Source: Aquarana catesbeiana (Eukaryota; Chordata; Amphibia; Anura; Ranidae). From it: a stretch of 64,000 nt of DNA. The stretch's first letter is position 1. Every line of letters begins with the position of its first letter. This document shows, one piece after another, positions 45,782-55,079 of the stretch. The DNA lies in assembly GCF_042186555.1 (NCBI RefSeq), contig NC_133324.1:6303758-6367757 (forward strand), read 5' to 3'. The notes beneath the pieces were generated by a model. The model did not search any database. It was given only the letters and a program-made list of their open reading frames with translations, and was not told the origin of the DNA. A program made the position numbers and the translations under genes.

Positions 45782-46213
45782 TTTTTTTTTAAATCTCAGA
45801 TCCCTTCAAAGACTGCCTATGCTGATGCTGAGTGACTATCCCTGAGTAATTATCCTCTTCCTCCTCAATCATCACGCTGATAGCTTGTAAGAACATTTTT
45901 GGTTCTGGGTGCCACCACCAGTGCCTAAGGCACAATTTTTCAGCCCCTGTTTAACAGGGGCGTGTAATTACGATTTTTGATGTAATACTTTGCAGCAGGG
46001 CTCGTTCCTGCATTCCAACTAGAGTGTCTGTGAGGGGTTGCAGTGTTGTGGCACCAGCACCAGTGCCTAAGGCCTAATTTTTCAGCTCCTGTTCAACAGG
46101 GGCGTGTAATTACAATTCTTGATCTAATATTTCACAGCAGAGCCCTGTGAGGGCTTACAGTGTTGTGGCCACAGCAACACCTAAGGCCCAAATTTCTGCT
46201 GAGTATATAGGGC

Positions 46214-46582
46214 AGGACCCTACTTTCAAACAACTAACTTACAAACGACTCCTACTTGCAAACGGAAGGAGACAACAGGAAGTGAGAATAAATCTACCCC
46301 TAGGAAGGGAAATTCTCTCCTGTAAGAGTTAATATGGGAAAAACATTTCTCCTTTCCACTGATGCTTTCCAATCCATAGGGACAAAAAGTGAGGTGAAAT
46401 CTTCTGAAGAGGAGGAAAGACAGCAAAACAAATGTCACAGGGGTGATAACCCTTCCCTATGTTTTCCAAAAAGCTTAAAAAAGATTTTTTGGCTGGAGCT
46501 AAACACGTTAAAAATGTATCCGTTCAAAATTACAAAGAGATTCTACTTAACAACAAACCTACAGCCTGTATACTGCTGTTCA
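46214..46582 (+). mobile_element. 369-bp retroposon-like insertion in the right arm of the hAT
   Basis: GAGTATATAGGGC occurs at 46201-46213 and again at 46583-46595, an exact 13-bp direct repeat of the length made by LINE-type integration. The insert contains AACTTACAAACGACTCCTAC and AGAGTTAATATGGGAAAAAC, which I recognise as part of a dispersed repeat common in frog sequence. It lacks a clear poly(A) tail, so its class is uncertain. Confidence 0.65.
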
Positions 46583-47183
46583 GAGTATATAGGGCCTGGT
46601 GGCCCCACACCTTTCCTTATTTTAATTTGGGTGCGGAGTTCCCCTTAATATCCATACAAGACCCAAAGGGCCTGGTAATGGACTGGGGGGTACCCATGCC
46701 GTTTGTCTCATTGATTTTCATCCATATTGCCAGGACCCGACATGACATTAAACCCGCAAGCAGTTTTAAATGAGATTTTTTCCTTTAAAAATGACATTTG
46801 GTGCAGGGACTGTTCTAAATACGGGAAACACGCGTCACTTTACAGGCATACTATAGACACCCCTCAGGTACGATATTTAAAGGAATATTTCACTTTTTTT
46901 TTTTTTACTTTAAGCATCATTAAAATCACTGCTCCCGAAAAAACGGACGTTTTTAAAAGTTTTTTTTGCATTGATACATGTCCCCTGGGGTAGGACCCGG
47001 GTCCCCAAACCCTTTTTAGGACAATACCATGCAAATTAGCCTTTAAAATGAGCACTTTTGATTTCGAACGTTCGAGTCCCATAGACGTCAATGGGGTTCT
47101 AACGTTCGTGCGAAGTTTCGGTACGTTCGCAGGTTCTGGTGCGAACCGAACCGGGGGGTGTTCGGCTCATCCCTACTCTTCAC

Positions 47184-47365
47184 ACCAACTGACAGCCATC
47201 CAAAGAAGACCATATTATGGCCATATCATTGTGATGGCTCTTCACACCAACTGACAGCCAACCAAAGAAGACCATGTTATGCCCATATCATTGTAATGCC
47301 TCTTCATACCAGACTGACAGCCAACCAAAGAAGACCATTTTATGCCCATATCATTGTGACGCCTG
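47184..47365. repeat. 62-bp minisatellite, about 3 units
   Basis: ACCAACTGACAGCCAACCAA, then AGAAGACCATATTATG and CCATATCATTGTGATGGC, recur with period 62-63. The hAT target duplication CTCTTCAC is part of the unit. Confidence 0.88.
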
Positions 47366-48325
47366 TCCATACAAGACTGAAGCTGATGTCTTGCCCCATT
47401 TGCCTCCACAATGTTACATTTTAAATCATATTCTTTGACATTGTAACTATAAAACGTCATCATTGATGCTTGTAAACAGTTTTCAGGCCTCTCCTACATA
47501 GGAGCCACTGCCTAAGCTCCCGGTGCACAAAGAATGACCCTGATCCTAAAATAACTGCTGAGTCTCACCAACTAGAGCTGCAGGGTGTGAAGAAAGTTGG
47601 TAGCACACCACGCTATAGAGATGCCAAATCTTTTATTCCACGAGTCAGGTGAAGGCAGCACAAAGACAGAGTTTGTTGGATTTGTTGTTAACGCGTTTCA
47701 CACATAAGCTAGTGCTTAATCATAATGATTAAGCACTAGCATATGTGTAAAATGTGTTTTTCGATGCGTGGGGGTGCCATTAGGAAATGAATGGCAGTCT
47801 TGAGCATCTGGAAAAGAGCAGGACATTTTGCCTGTGGGTGGGTGTGGGAATAAGTGCAGTTTATACACCGTCCCACACATGCCACCATCCCCAGTGTTCA
47901 CCTAGCCTTAGGGCTCATTTACACTTGCAGTTGGAGGGCAGTAAAAACATGCAGTTAGAACATCAGTCTCATTTTACAGCATCCTATCGCCCCCCCCTTT
48001 TAAGATACAGAGGCTGCAGCTGGTGATGTACAGATGCCACAGCTGCAATCATTTGATTTGCTGCAGCAGGAATTATACCCCCCCCCCGCCACTTTCAGCA
48101 TGCACTACTGTCTGCTAAAGGAAACCCATTCACGGCTCTCACCTGGAGTGGTATAGCTTCTGTCTACATGCAGAGCTGCAGGATGGCGTCAACAGGAGAA
48201 GAGGACCAAAGCATATGAGGTATGTCCTACAATCTTACATAATTGATTTAGAATGTACCTCGTATGCCCAAGGGCTTTAACTGGTAAATGGTTTGTAGCT
48301 TTAAAGAACATCTAAATCCCTTTAC
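47366..48325. other. Intron 5 of the pseudogene, unassigned part
   Basis: Contains a strong palindrome at 47700-47751 and C-rich runs near 47985 and 48077. A GGGCTCATTTACACTTGCAG start near 47910 resembles frog MITE ends, but I found no matching right end. No exon is visible. Confidence 0.4.
47700..47751. repeat. Near-perfect palindrome (cruciform candidate)
   Basis: GCTAGTGCTTAATCAT is followed by one base and then its exact complement. The flanking ACACATA and TATGTGT extend the arms to about 24 bp with one or two mismatches. It may be the core of a small foldback element. Confidence 0.8.
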
Positions 48326-48507
48326 TGGCAGCATCGGTGTATCCCCATCTTGTGGTGAGGCATCTTTCTCCTTTATGGAAGACATCAGAGGAAGCAGCAA
48401 GATACACGGGAGACACGCGGTCATTGAGGGTGGCAGGACTGGAAATCCTTGATCAGGGCGATGTCATCGACCTTGGTCTTGGTGTTGTACTGTGGGTGAC
48501 TAATGAA
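48326..48507 (-). pseudogene. Chymotrypsinogen pseudogene exon 5, frameshifted
   Basis: TTTTCTAAG precedes the exon. It reads FISHPQYN and VDDIALIK, with Asp102 in the first D of the conserved DI/IALIK segment. An extra base after IK shifts the frame and leads to TGA. In the following frame the text resumes as SSPATLNDRVSPV, then YLAASSDVF and GERCLTTRWGY. Cys122 is replaced by Tyr, and Gly of TGWG by Arg. The exon is followed by A/GTAAAG as donor. Confidence 0.88.
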
Positions 48508-49361
48508 CTTAGAAAAGTTATAAGGATTAATGTTTTTATAGCTTTTAATAAATCAGAATCTACTACTGGATTTGTAATAAATGTTCCCTGAATCTTGTCA
48601 GATTGTAGTTTGAATCAGACCCTGGTGAAAAAAGAGAGGAGGAGGAAAAATCCAACATTGTGTATGAACCCCCCTTCTTAAGAACCTTCTAGTATCTTGA
48701 GAAATAGGATACCTACACCCCTGAAACGTTGGGTTCTAAGAGATTTCAGTACAGGAGAGGAGACAGTACATGTGTGAAAGACTGAAGAAAAAGCTAAAGG
48801 TCAGATTTAAGGTTGGGTTCATACTAGTGTAAATTGGATGTGGGTTTCACCGCATCCAATTCGCATGACAGGAGATTGTGACCGGCTTTCTATGGAGCCG
48901 GTTCACACTTCTCTGGAGCAGCTGCAGAGCGAGTTGCACAGAGGTCCTGTGAGTCTTTGGCTCTGTTTTAGGTCTGAATTCAGGAAAAAATTCGAGCCTG
49001 ATTCATCCCTGAAACAGACCCCCTGCTGTGAGCTGCATGTGGCATCAGTGTGAACCCACACAGAAGTGAAGGTTCTCTTGCTTTAGGATGTGGGGGCAAA
49101 CAAAGCCCCATTTTTAAGACCACTTGTAGTCTTAGAGCACACACCTTGTGCCTAGATGATTCCTCCTTTGTGGATTTTACAAGTCCCAATCTGCGCGCCA
49201 TGACCATGGAGGAAGCACAGCCTTTAAATGTAATAAGAAATTAGTCTGCCCACCAATACATATATCACTACAATCTCTACATAGGAAGAAAGCTTAGAAG
49301 ATATATTGATGACGCTGATAACGTTCTCACTTCTAAAAAATTAGAGTTCTTCTTTGGTAAC
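48508..49361. other. Intron 4 of the pseudogene with a MITE
   Basis: Between exons 5 and 4. Apart from the element at 48814-49058 it holds no feature I can name. Confidence 0.45.
48814..49058. mobile_element. MITE with TGGGTTCACACT ends, 245 bp
   Basis: TGGGTTCATACTAGTG at the left pairs with ATCAGTGTGAACCCA at the right. The inside has further complementary pieces. No target duplication is evident, so the superfamily is not assigned. Confidence 0.6.
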
Positions 49362-49438
49362 TGCCGATGGATTTGACCTGGATGGGTTCAGCATTGGATG
49401 AAAGGTCGAATTCACCCAGGACCACACGGTGGGAAGAT
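49362..49438 (-). pseudogene. Chymotrypsinogen pseudogene exon 4
   Basis: TTCTTCCATGCAG precedes the exon. The translation SSHRVVLGEFDLSSNAEPIQ followed by VKSIG matches the chymotrypsin loop before Asp102. The donor is unclear: GGCAGTTACC offers GTTACC, but the resulting junction does not join cleanly to exon 5. This may be a further lesion. Confidence 0.85.
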
Positions 49439-49724
49439 CTGCATGGAAGAAAAACATGGCAGGTCATTGGTAAATGGTTGGGTGCCATGATGACTATGGT
49501 TTTCAAACGCAACCTTATTCTCTCCATACATGGGGATATTTTACATGTCTGGCAGTGAAAGGTCAATTCTTCACAGTAATTTAGTAAAGGGTCCAAAACT
49601 ATACCACCCATACTACAGTATCTACATCTCTCTACTTTCTACAACCCCTTTCTTCTACATCTTGAAATAAAGAGAGTTAAAAGTCAGTTGTAAATTGTAT
49701 TTAAGGATCTATATTGTTTCTGAT

Positions 49725-50590
49725 CTGTAAACCAGAGGCTCTGGATGGACAGTTGGATAAATGGTTCTATATTTAGGTTGTATCTGGTCTATAAACCAGA
49801 GGCTCTGGATGGACAGTTGAATAAACGTCTCTATATTTTGGTTGTATCTGGTCTATAAACCAGAGGCTCTGGATAGACAGCAGGATAAATGGCTCTATAT
49901 TTAGGATATATCCAGTCTATAAACCAGAGGTTCTGGATGGACAGTTGGATATATGGCTCTGTATTTAGGATGTATCCAGTCTATAAACCAGAGGCTCTGG
50001 ATGGACAGTTGGATAAATGGTTCTATATTTAGGTTGTATCTGGTCTATAAACCAGAGGCTCTGGATGGACAGTTAGATAAATGGTTCTAAATTTAGGATG
50101 TGTCTGGTCTATAAACCAAAAGTTCTGGATGGACAGTTGGATAAATGTCTCTATATTTAGGTTGTATCTGGTCTATAAACCAGAGACTCTGCATGGTCAG
50201 TTAGATAAATGGTTCTAAATTTAGGATGTGTCTGGTCTATAAACCAGAGGCTCTGGATGGACAGTGGGATAAATGGTTCTATATTTAGGATATATCCGTT
50301 CTATAAACCAAAGGTTCTGGACTGACAGTTGGATAAATGGCTCTATATTTAGGATGTATCCGTTCTATAAACCAGAGGTCCTGAATGGACAGTTGGATAA
50401 ATGGCTCTATATTTAGGATGTATCCAGTCTATAAACCAAAGGCTCTGGATGGACAGTTGGATAAATGGCTCTATATTTAGGTTGTATCTGGTCTATAAAC
50501 CAGAGGCTCTGGATGGACAGTTGGATAAATGGCTCTATATTTAGGTTGTATCTGGTCTATAAACCAGAGGCTCTAGATGGACAGATGACC
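49725..50590. repeat. 64-bp minisatellite in intron 3 of the pseudogene, about 13 units
   Basis: The unit contains GTCTATAAACCAGAGGCTCT, GGATGGACAGTTGGATAAAT and GGCTCTATATTTAGG with period 64. Units vary at a few sites, such as GTTGTATCTG versus GATGTATCCA. Confidence 0.93.
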
Positions 50591-50648
50591 AGTAAAGCAT
50601 TGGAGTGATTACTGACTTTGTAGTAGAATATTATCATATAAAACTCAC

Positions 50649-50728
50649 TTGACTGGGCAGTGGGCAGCGGTGACAACCCAGAGACTGTTGATGACGGAGC
50701 CACCACAGTATTGCACTCCAACGTAGTC
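50649..50728 (-). pseudogene. Chymotrypsinogen pseudogene exon 3 (catalytic His exon)
   Basis: Acceptor CCACAG and donor GTGAGT are both intact. The 80-bp length equals exon 3 of the paralogue. It reads DYVGVQYCGGSVINSLW followed by VVTAAHC, with His57. The paralogue has DSTGFHYCGGS at the start. Confidence 0.92.
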
Positions 50729-50759
50729 CTGTGGAAGAAGAGTCATAAGATCATTGCTT

Positions 50760-51140
50760 TATATACAGATCAATTCACCTACCCCTTGGTAAGTGGGAAA
50801 CCTCTCCACATACCCTCCCACTCTGATAGGTGCTTCTAAGTTCCATATTCTGCTCCTTAATGTTCTTTGGTGGGAAACATCTTCTCCCCCCTCCCACCAC
50901 CGCCCCACCTTTATCTTTTGAAGAGGGTTGTCACCTACCTCTGCCTCTTCTCACTTCACTTTTCTAACAGGGCTGTGCAACACTACATCTTACAATTAGG
51001 AATTGAAAATTAAAACATTCAGTCAGTGAAAATCTAAATTGTGTCTATAGTAAGCCATAGATCTGAGGGATGGGGGAGTGTGTTTGTACACAACGGATGA
51101 CATTCTGAGCTAACAGATCAAGAAGATAAAAATATGGTAA
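50760..51140. other. Intron 2 of the pseudogene
   Basis: Resembles, in inverted orientation, parts of intron 2 of the paralogue near 62330-62660: CTCTGCCTTCTTCCACTTTG-like text, AACATTCAGTCAGTGAAAAT, and CACTAAAGAACATCAAGGAG-like text. It is shorter and has no other feature. Confidence 0.6.
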
Positions 51141-51157
51141 GGAACGATCGCACCTGA

Positions 51158-51256
51158 AGAGACACCTGCCATGGCCAAGAACCAGAGACAGCGTTTTCAC
51201 TGTTCACAACCCTGGCGTAGCCAGAGATAAGAGGCCTGATGGCGGGAACACCTCAA
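51158..51256 (-). pseudogene. Chymotrypsinogen pseudogene exon 2, stop at the Cys1 codon
   Basis: After TTTCTCAG the exon reads GTTGAGGTGTTCCCGCC, where the intact paralogue has GATGCGGTGTTCCCGCC. The codon for Cys1 of the zymogen (TGC) is TGA here. The rest is conserved: RPLISGYARVVN, then SENAVSGSWPWQVSLQ. Gly of the VVNG activation sequence is Ser. The donor GTGCGA is acceptable. Confidence 0.9.
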
Positions 51257-51483
51257 CCTGAGAAATACACATTCTTAGTATAACTGCCAGTAATACATTG
51301 TTACACACCACCATATAATACAACACAACGTCTGTTTGGCTTTTAAGCCTCTTTTTATCGTCTTTGCACTTTATCTACATATGATCGGTAATAAGGCAGA
51401 TTTTTTTTTGTTACTTGTTTTCATCAATTTAATAAAAATAAAATAAAATAATCAGAGCCAGGCTATCCCGGCCATATATTGTT

Positions 51484-52062
51484 CAGTAGTTTGCTTAAGT
51501 ACCCATCAGTGCCACCTTCTAGTGCCATCAGTGCCGCCTATGAGTGCCCATCTGTGCCGCATACCAGTGACATCTATCAGAGCCCGTCAGTGCCACCTCA
51601 TCAGTGTCACCTCATTGGTGCCACCTCATCGGTGCCCATCATTGAAGGAAAAAACGTACTTATTTACAAAAAATTTTAACAGGAACAAAGAAAAACTTGT
51701 TTTTTTTTCAAAATTTTCGGTCTTTTTTTATTTGTTGCGCAAAAAATAAAAACCACAGAGGTGATCAAATACCTCCAAAAGAAAGCTCTATTTGTGGGAA
51801 CAAAATGATAAGAATTTACTTTGGGTACAGTGTTGTATGACCGCGCCATTGTCATTCAAATTGCGACAGCGCTGAAAGGTGAAAATTGGCCTGGGCAGGA
51901 AGGTGTCTAAGTGCCCAGCATTGAAGTGGTTAAAAGAAACCACACCCCCCCATTGTAATCCATGCATCCAGCACCCTGCATGCAGATTAGGGGGCCGGAC
52001 GCATGGATGGGGGGGACAGCGCCTGTGCGCCCCTAATGGACGGGCCTGACCCGATGGATTGA
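51484..52062. repeat. Dispersed frog repeat replacing exon 1 of the pseudogene
   Basis: Directly after the start ATG (52065-52063, minus strand), homology to the paralogue stops. It resumes only in intron 1 near 51483. About 262 bp of the ancestral locus (equivalent to 61699-61960) are missing. In their place lies a sequence with TTTCACCTTTCAGCGCTGTC, ATAGAGCTTTCTTTTGG and GGTTTTTATTTTTTGCGC, text common in frog dispersed repeats, plus a CAGTGCCACCT repeat. The remaining frame ends after ten codons. Confidence 0.75.
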
Positions 52063-52105
52063 CATTTTCTGCTTTTCATGGATATGAGGATGAAGGTCTG
52101 TTCAG

Positions 52106-52113
52106 CTTATATA
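52106..52113 (-). promoter_or_regulatory. TATA box relic of the chymotrypsinogen pseudogene
   Basis: TATATAAG in the same context (GCGTATATAAGCTGAACAGA) as the paralogue's TATA box at 61643-61650. Upstream, CACCTG (52248-52243) and a TTTTTC box are kept, so the promoter could still be active. Confidence 0.7.
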
Positions 52114-52555
52114 CGCTCAGTCAGCCAATCAGGGGAGATCTCCAGGCTTGTTATTAAGATAATTTTAGCTCTCCTTATCAGGAAACTTTTAACAAATCCG
52201 GATATTACACCAACTTGGGCTGAAGAAAAAGATACGAGGAAACAGGTGTTACAGGAGAACGTCACTTATCAAGACTCTCGCTGAGTGATGAAATCTATAA
52301 TTAGTTGAGGTATCAGAGCACACCTTTTTCCACCATATTACATAAGGAGTGGATTTTATTTATGACGTGGAACATCTCAAAACTCAATAAATATTGTGGT
52401 TCCAAAATACAAACTTTTCACACACAGGTCTTGGATTCCAGGATCTACCCAACGCTTCCAACATGTCTTCTAATAAGGAATTCTTTTTCAGTTGGGACAA
52501 ATCCATCATAGACCATGGGCTCCCCTCCTCCACCTCAGCTCAGCAGTTTGCTATG
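52114..52555. other. Left arm of the inverted duplication: promoter-proximal flank
   Basis: Sequence homologous in inverted orientation to about 61190-61640, including GATTGGCTGACTGAG, AGACTCTCGCTGAGTGATG and ATAAATAAAATCCACTC-like stretches. Confidence 0.8.
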
Positions 52556-52722
52556 GTTGCCACCTCATCCCTTTAAACCCGAACACATATAATAATTACA
52601 CGGGTTCTGTGGCTGATTAAGGTGGTAATTAAATTCACTTGGTGCCTTATCTGCATTTAAGTAGCCTCAGAACCCGTGTAATTCAAAGGTGTTCAGGTTT
52701 AAAGGGATGAGGTGGCATCTCT
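52556..52722. mobile_element. Foldback MITE related to 39392-39549
   Basis: GGTTGCCACCTCATCCCTTTAAACC near the left end pairs with GGTTTAAAGGGATGAGG at the right. The middle (TGTGGCTGATTAAGGTGGTA, then CTTGGTGCCTTATCTGC) is nearly the same as at 39440-39500. It is absent from the other arm of the inverted duplication. Confidence 0.72.
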
Positions 52723-52822
52723 ATAGTTTGTAGATCTCACCTCTATTGAGAAGAAGCTCCAGCACATGACAAAACAAGGAGAAATAACGGCACACACCAG
52801 CATTTATATAGATAAACTCTAA

Positions 52823-53255
52823 TGCCCTGTACACACGACCGGTTTTGCCGTCGGAATAAACTCTGAAGGTTTTTCCGACGGAGTTCCGACCGAATTCCGC
52901 TCAAGCTGTCTTGCATACACACGGTCACACCAAAGTCCGACCGTCCAGAACGCGGTGACGTACAACACGTACGACGGGACTAGAAAAAGTTCAATAGCCA
53001 GTAGCCAATAGCTTCCGTCACGTATTTGCTTCAGAGCATGCGTCGTTTGTGGTCCGTCGGAACAGCATTCAGACGAGCGGTTTTCCCGATAGTAATTCGT
53101 TCCGTCAGAAAAATTTAGAACATGTTCTCTATCTAAGTCCGTCTGAATTTTCGATGGAAAAAGTCTGAAGGGGCATACACACGGTCGGAATATACAATGC
53201 AAAAATCTCCCATCGGACTTTTTCTGACGGACATTCCGCTCGTGTGTACGCGGCA
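52823..53255. mobile_element. Harbinger-type MITE, 433 bp
   Basis: It starts TGCCCTGTACACACGACCGG, ends CGTGTGTACGCGGCA, and has TAA on both sides (52820-52822 and 53256-53258). The corresponding place in the other arm of the inverted duplication reads AACTCTAAGTTTCAACC on the complementary strand, with TAA once. That is the empty site. Confidence 0.85.
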
Positions 53256-53258
53256 TAA

Positions 53259-53720
53259 GATTTAACCAAGACCTAGAAGTTTCAAGCTTTCCTGATGCAA
53301 CCTACTGAACGTCAGTAGAAAGTTTTGAAAATCTTATGTCAATTTGTGCCGTTGTTTTTCTTTTTTTTTTTTTGGTGTGGATGTGGCAGTGGGGAGATGG
53401 TGGTCTAGGTAGACCTTGGAAATATTATTTCACTCTGATTGTTAGAGGGTCATACTCTGTTATATGCCAGAAGACACATACAGAGTGTTCTCCAGCTCTG
53501 CAGTGCCTACGTAATTCTGGTGGGACATCACTCAGCAGAGGTGAAGGGGACAGCAACACTGGAACTGCGAAGCCCCCCCACTGACCTCCAACAAATTGGG
53601 GGCACTGATTACTAAACACAAATGTTATAAGGGCACCCACCTGCAATATTTTACAGGCCACTGACCACCAACATGTAGGGGGCAATCACCACTGGCCAGC
53701 AGTGACTTTTTTTAACCATT
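53259..53720. other. Left arm of the inverted duplication: distal flank
   Basis: GATTGTTAGAGGGTCATACTC, then ATGCCAGAAGACACATACAG and CTCAGCAGAGGTGAAGGG, correspond in inverted orientation to about 60460-60580. Neither copy has a coding frame that I recognise. Confidence 0.75.
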
Positions 53721-54269
53721 CATATGTTCATTGTTGAATGATCCAAACCATTCCTATGATCATGCTATTGTTCATTATGTTCTTTTTATTTGTAAAATTG
53801 CTTTATTATTTTGCATCTGTCTGTGTTTCGGCATGCTGATGATTGCCAGCCCATTCACTCCAACGTCAGGAAAAAGTAGGTGTTATTTTATCATAGCACA
53901 CGTCACTGCACACGTGATTTTTTAATGAGGGTTGGGGAGCCATTTACAGTCCCCAGGTGGATCACTGCAATGGCCTTAACATGCATTATTTTACATCTCA
54001 ATGTGTATTAAGGCAGCCCGATCATTTTTAACGAGCAGCCTGTAAACAGGTTAGTTTAGTGCCGCTCCAGCCGGGAGAGTTAACATTTCATGGCGGGTCT
54101 TTCTTCTTGGGTCCGACCCTCTGGTCCTGTGCATTATAACAGGGACTGAGGTCCGATCCCAGGGGGGCTGAAGCTAGAAGCGAGATGCTCAGAGAAGCGT
54201 GCATGAGGCATATGTACATGGCATGAGACATGATGCTGTTACCGGAGTCTGTTCTTTCAGTTTGTTGCA
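53721..54269. other. Unassigned intergenic sequence
   Basis: AT-rich sequence without a recognisable gene, tandem repeat or transposon end. Confidence 0.35.
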
Positions 54270-54830
54270 GACTACACACTCATCAAACCATACCATTATA
54301 CAGATGTTGGTTGAGAAGACCTGGCTCATTCCAATCCATCTCAAAGGTGCTCAGTAGGGTTAAGGTCGGGGTTCTGAAAACCAGTTAAGTTCCTTCACAA
54401 CACACTCATCAAACCATACCATTATGCAGATGTTGGTTGAGTAGACCCGGATCATTCCAGTTCATCTCAAAAGTGTTCAGTAGGGTTGAGGTTGGGTTTC
54501 TGAAAACCAGTTAAGTTCCTTCACAACACACTCATTAAACCATACTATTATGCAGATGTTGGGTTAGAAGACCTGGCTCATTCCAATCCATCTCAAAGGT
54601 GTTCAGTAGGGTAGAGGTCGAGGTTCTGAAAACCAGTTAAGTTCCTTCACAACACACTCATTAAAGGTCAGGGCTCAATGCAGGCCACTTGGGTTCCTCC
54701 ACATCAGACTGATCAAGTCTTTATGGAGCTGACTTGGTACACAGGGGGACAGTCATGCTGGAAGATAAAAGGGTCTTTACCAAACCGTTACCACCGGGGT
54801 ACCCAGTAACAACTGTATTTTCATTTTGTC
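54270..54830 (-). repeat. Decayed Tc1-like relic with a three-fold tandem repeat of about 125 bp
   Basis: CACACTCATCAAACCATACC, then GATGTTGGTTGAG, CTGGCTCATTCCAATCC and TCTGAAAACCAGTTAAG, recur three times at about 54275, 54402 and 54528. The unique part after 54665 (GGTCAGGGCTCAATGCAGGCC, GACAGTCATGCTGGAAGATA) resembles, on the minus strand, the transposase region of frog Tc1-like elements. No open frame remains. Confidence 0.6.
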
Positions 54831-54869
54831 CATCTGATCATCCCCCACAGCTACTACCCTTTGTTCCAC

Positions 54870-55032
54870 TTGACCCTCCCTTCTAGATTGTAAGCTCTAA
54901 TGAGCAGGGCCCTCTGATCCCTCCTGTATTGAATTGTATTGTAATTGTATTGTCTTCTCCGATGTTGTAAAGCGCTGCACAAACTGTTGGCACTATATAA
55001 ATTCTGTATAATAATAATAATAATAAAGAGCC
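54870..55032 (+). mobile_element. 3' end of an L2-type LINE
   Basis: AGATTGTAAGCTCTAATGAG, then AGGGCCCTCTGATCC, AAAGCGCTGCACAAACTG and TATATAAATTCTG, ending in (TAA)n. The same 3' end in the opposite orientation occurs at 57843-58020 and 58268-58440. Confidence 0.82.
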
Positions 55033-55079
55033 TTCTACAGTGTACAGGACCACTGGGATCTACAGTCCACCAAAGAAAC

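Larger units (their letters stand above)
40650..47175 (+). mobile_element. Complete autonomous hAT transposon, 6526 bp
   Basis: It begins TAGGGATGAGC and ends GGCTCATCCCTA, with CTCTTCAC duplicated exactly at 40642-40649 and 47176-47183. The left subterminal region carries further inverted GTTCGAGTCGAAC motifs. It has a TATA box (40944), a tandem-repeat leader, one long transposase ORF (42503-45781) and an A/T-rich 3' arm. A 369-bp insertion with 13-bp direct repeats interrupts the right arm (46214-46582). The element lies in a 62-bp minisatellite inside intron 5 of the chymotrypsinogen pseudogene. Intact ends, exact duplication and an uninterrupted ORF point to recent transposition. Confidence 0.93.
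38807..52113 (-). pseudogene. Chymotrypsinogen B-like pseudogene, seven-exon locus, multiply disabled
   Basis: The minus strand carries all parts of a pancreatic chymotrypsinogen: promoter at 52.1 kb, exon 2 (51158-51256), exon 3 (50649-50728), exon 4 (49362-49438), exon 5 (48326-48507), exon 6 (40374-40507), exon 7 (39001-38840) and AATAAA (38812-38807). Compared with the plus-strand paralogue at 61696, it has lost the exon 1 coding region. It has TGA for Cys1 in exon 2, an extra base in exon 5, Tyr for Cys122, Arg for Gly in the TGWG motif and TT instead of GT at the exon 6 donor. Exons 3, 6 and 7 still read as protease sequence (TAAHC, ICAGAS, GDSGGPLVC). A 6.5-kb hAT element fills much of intron 5. 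The number and kind of lesions make function very unlikely. Confidence 0.9.

Noticed and set aside
48337..48591. Plus-strand frame at 48.3-48.6 kb as a gene
   Set aside because: It is the antisense of chymotrypsinogen pseudogene exon 5.
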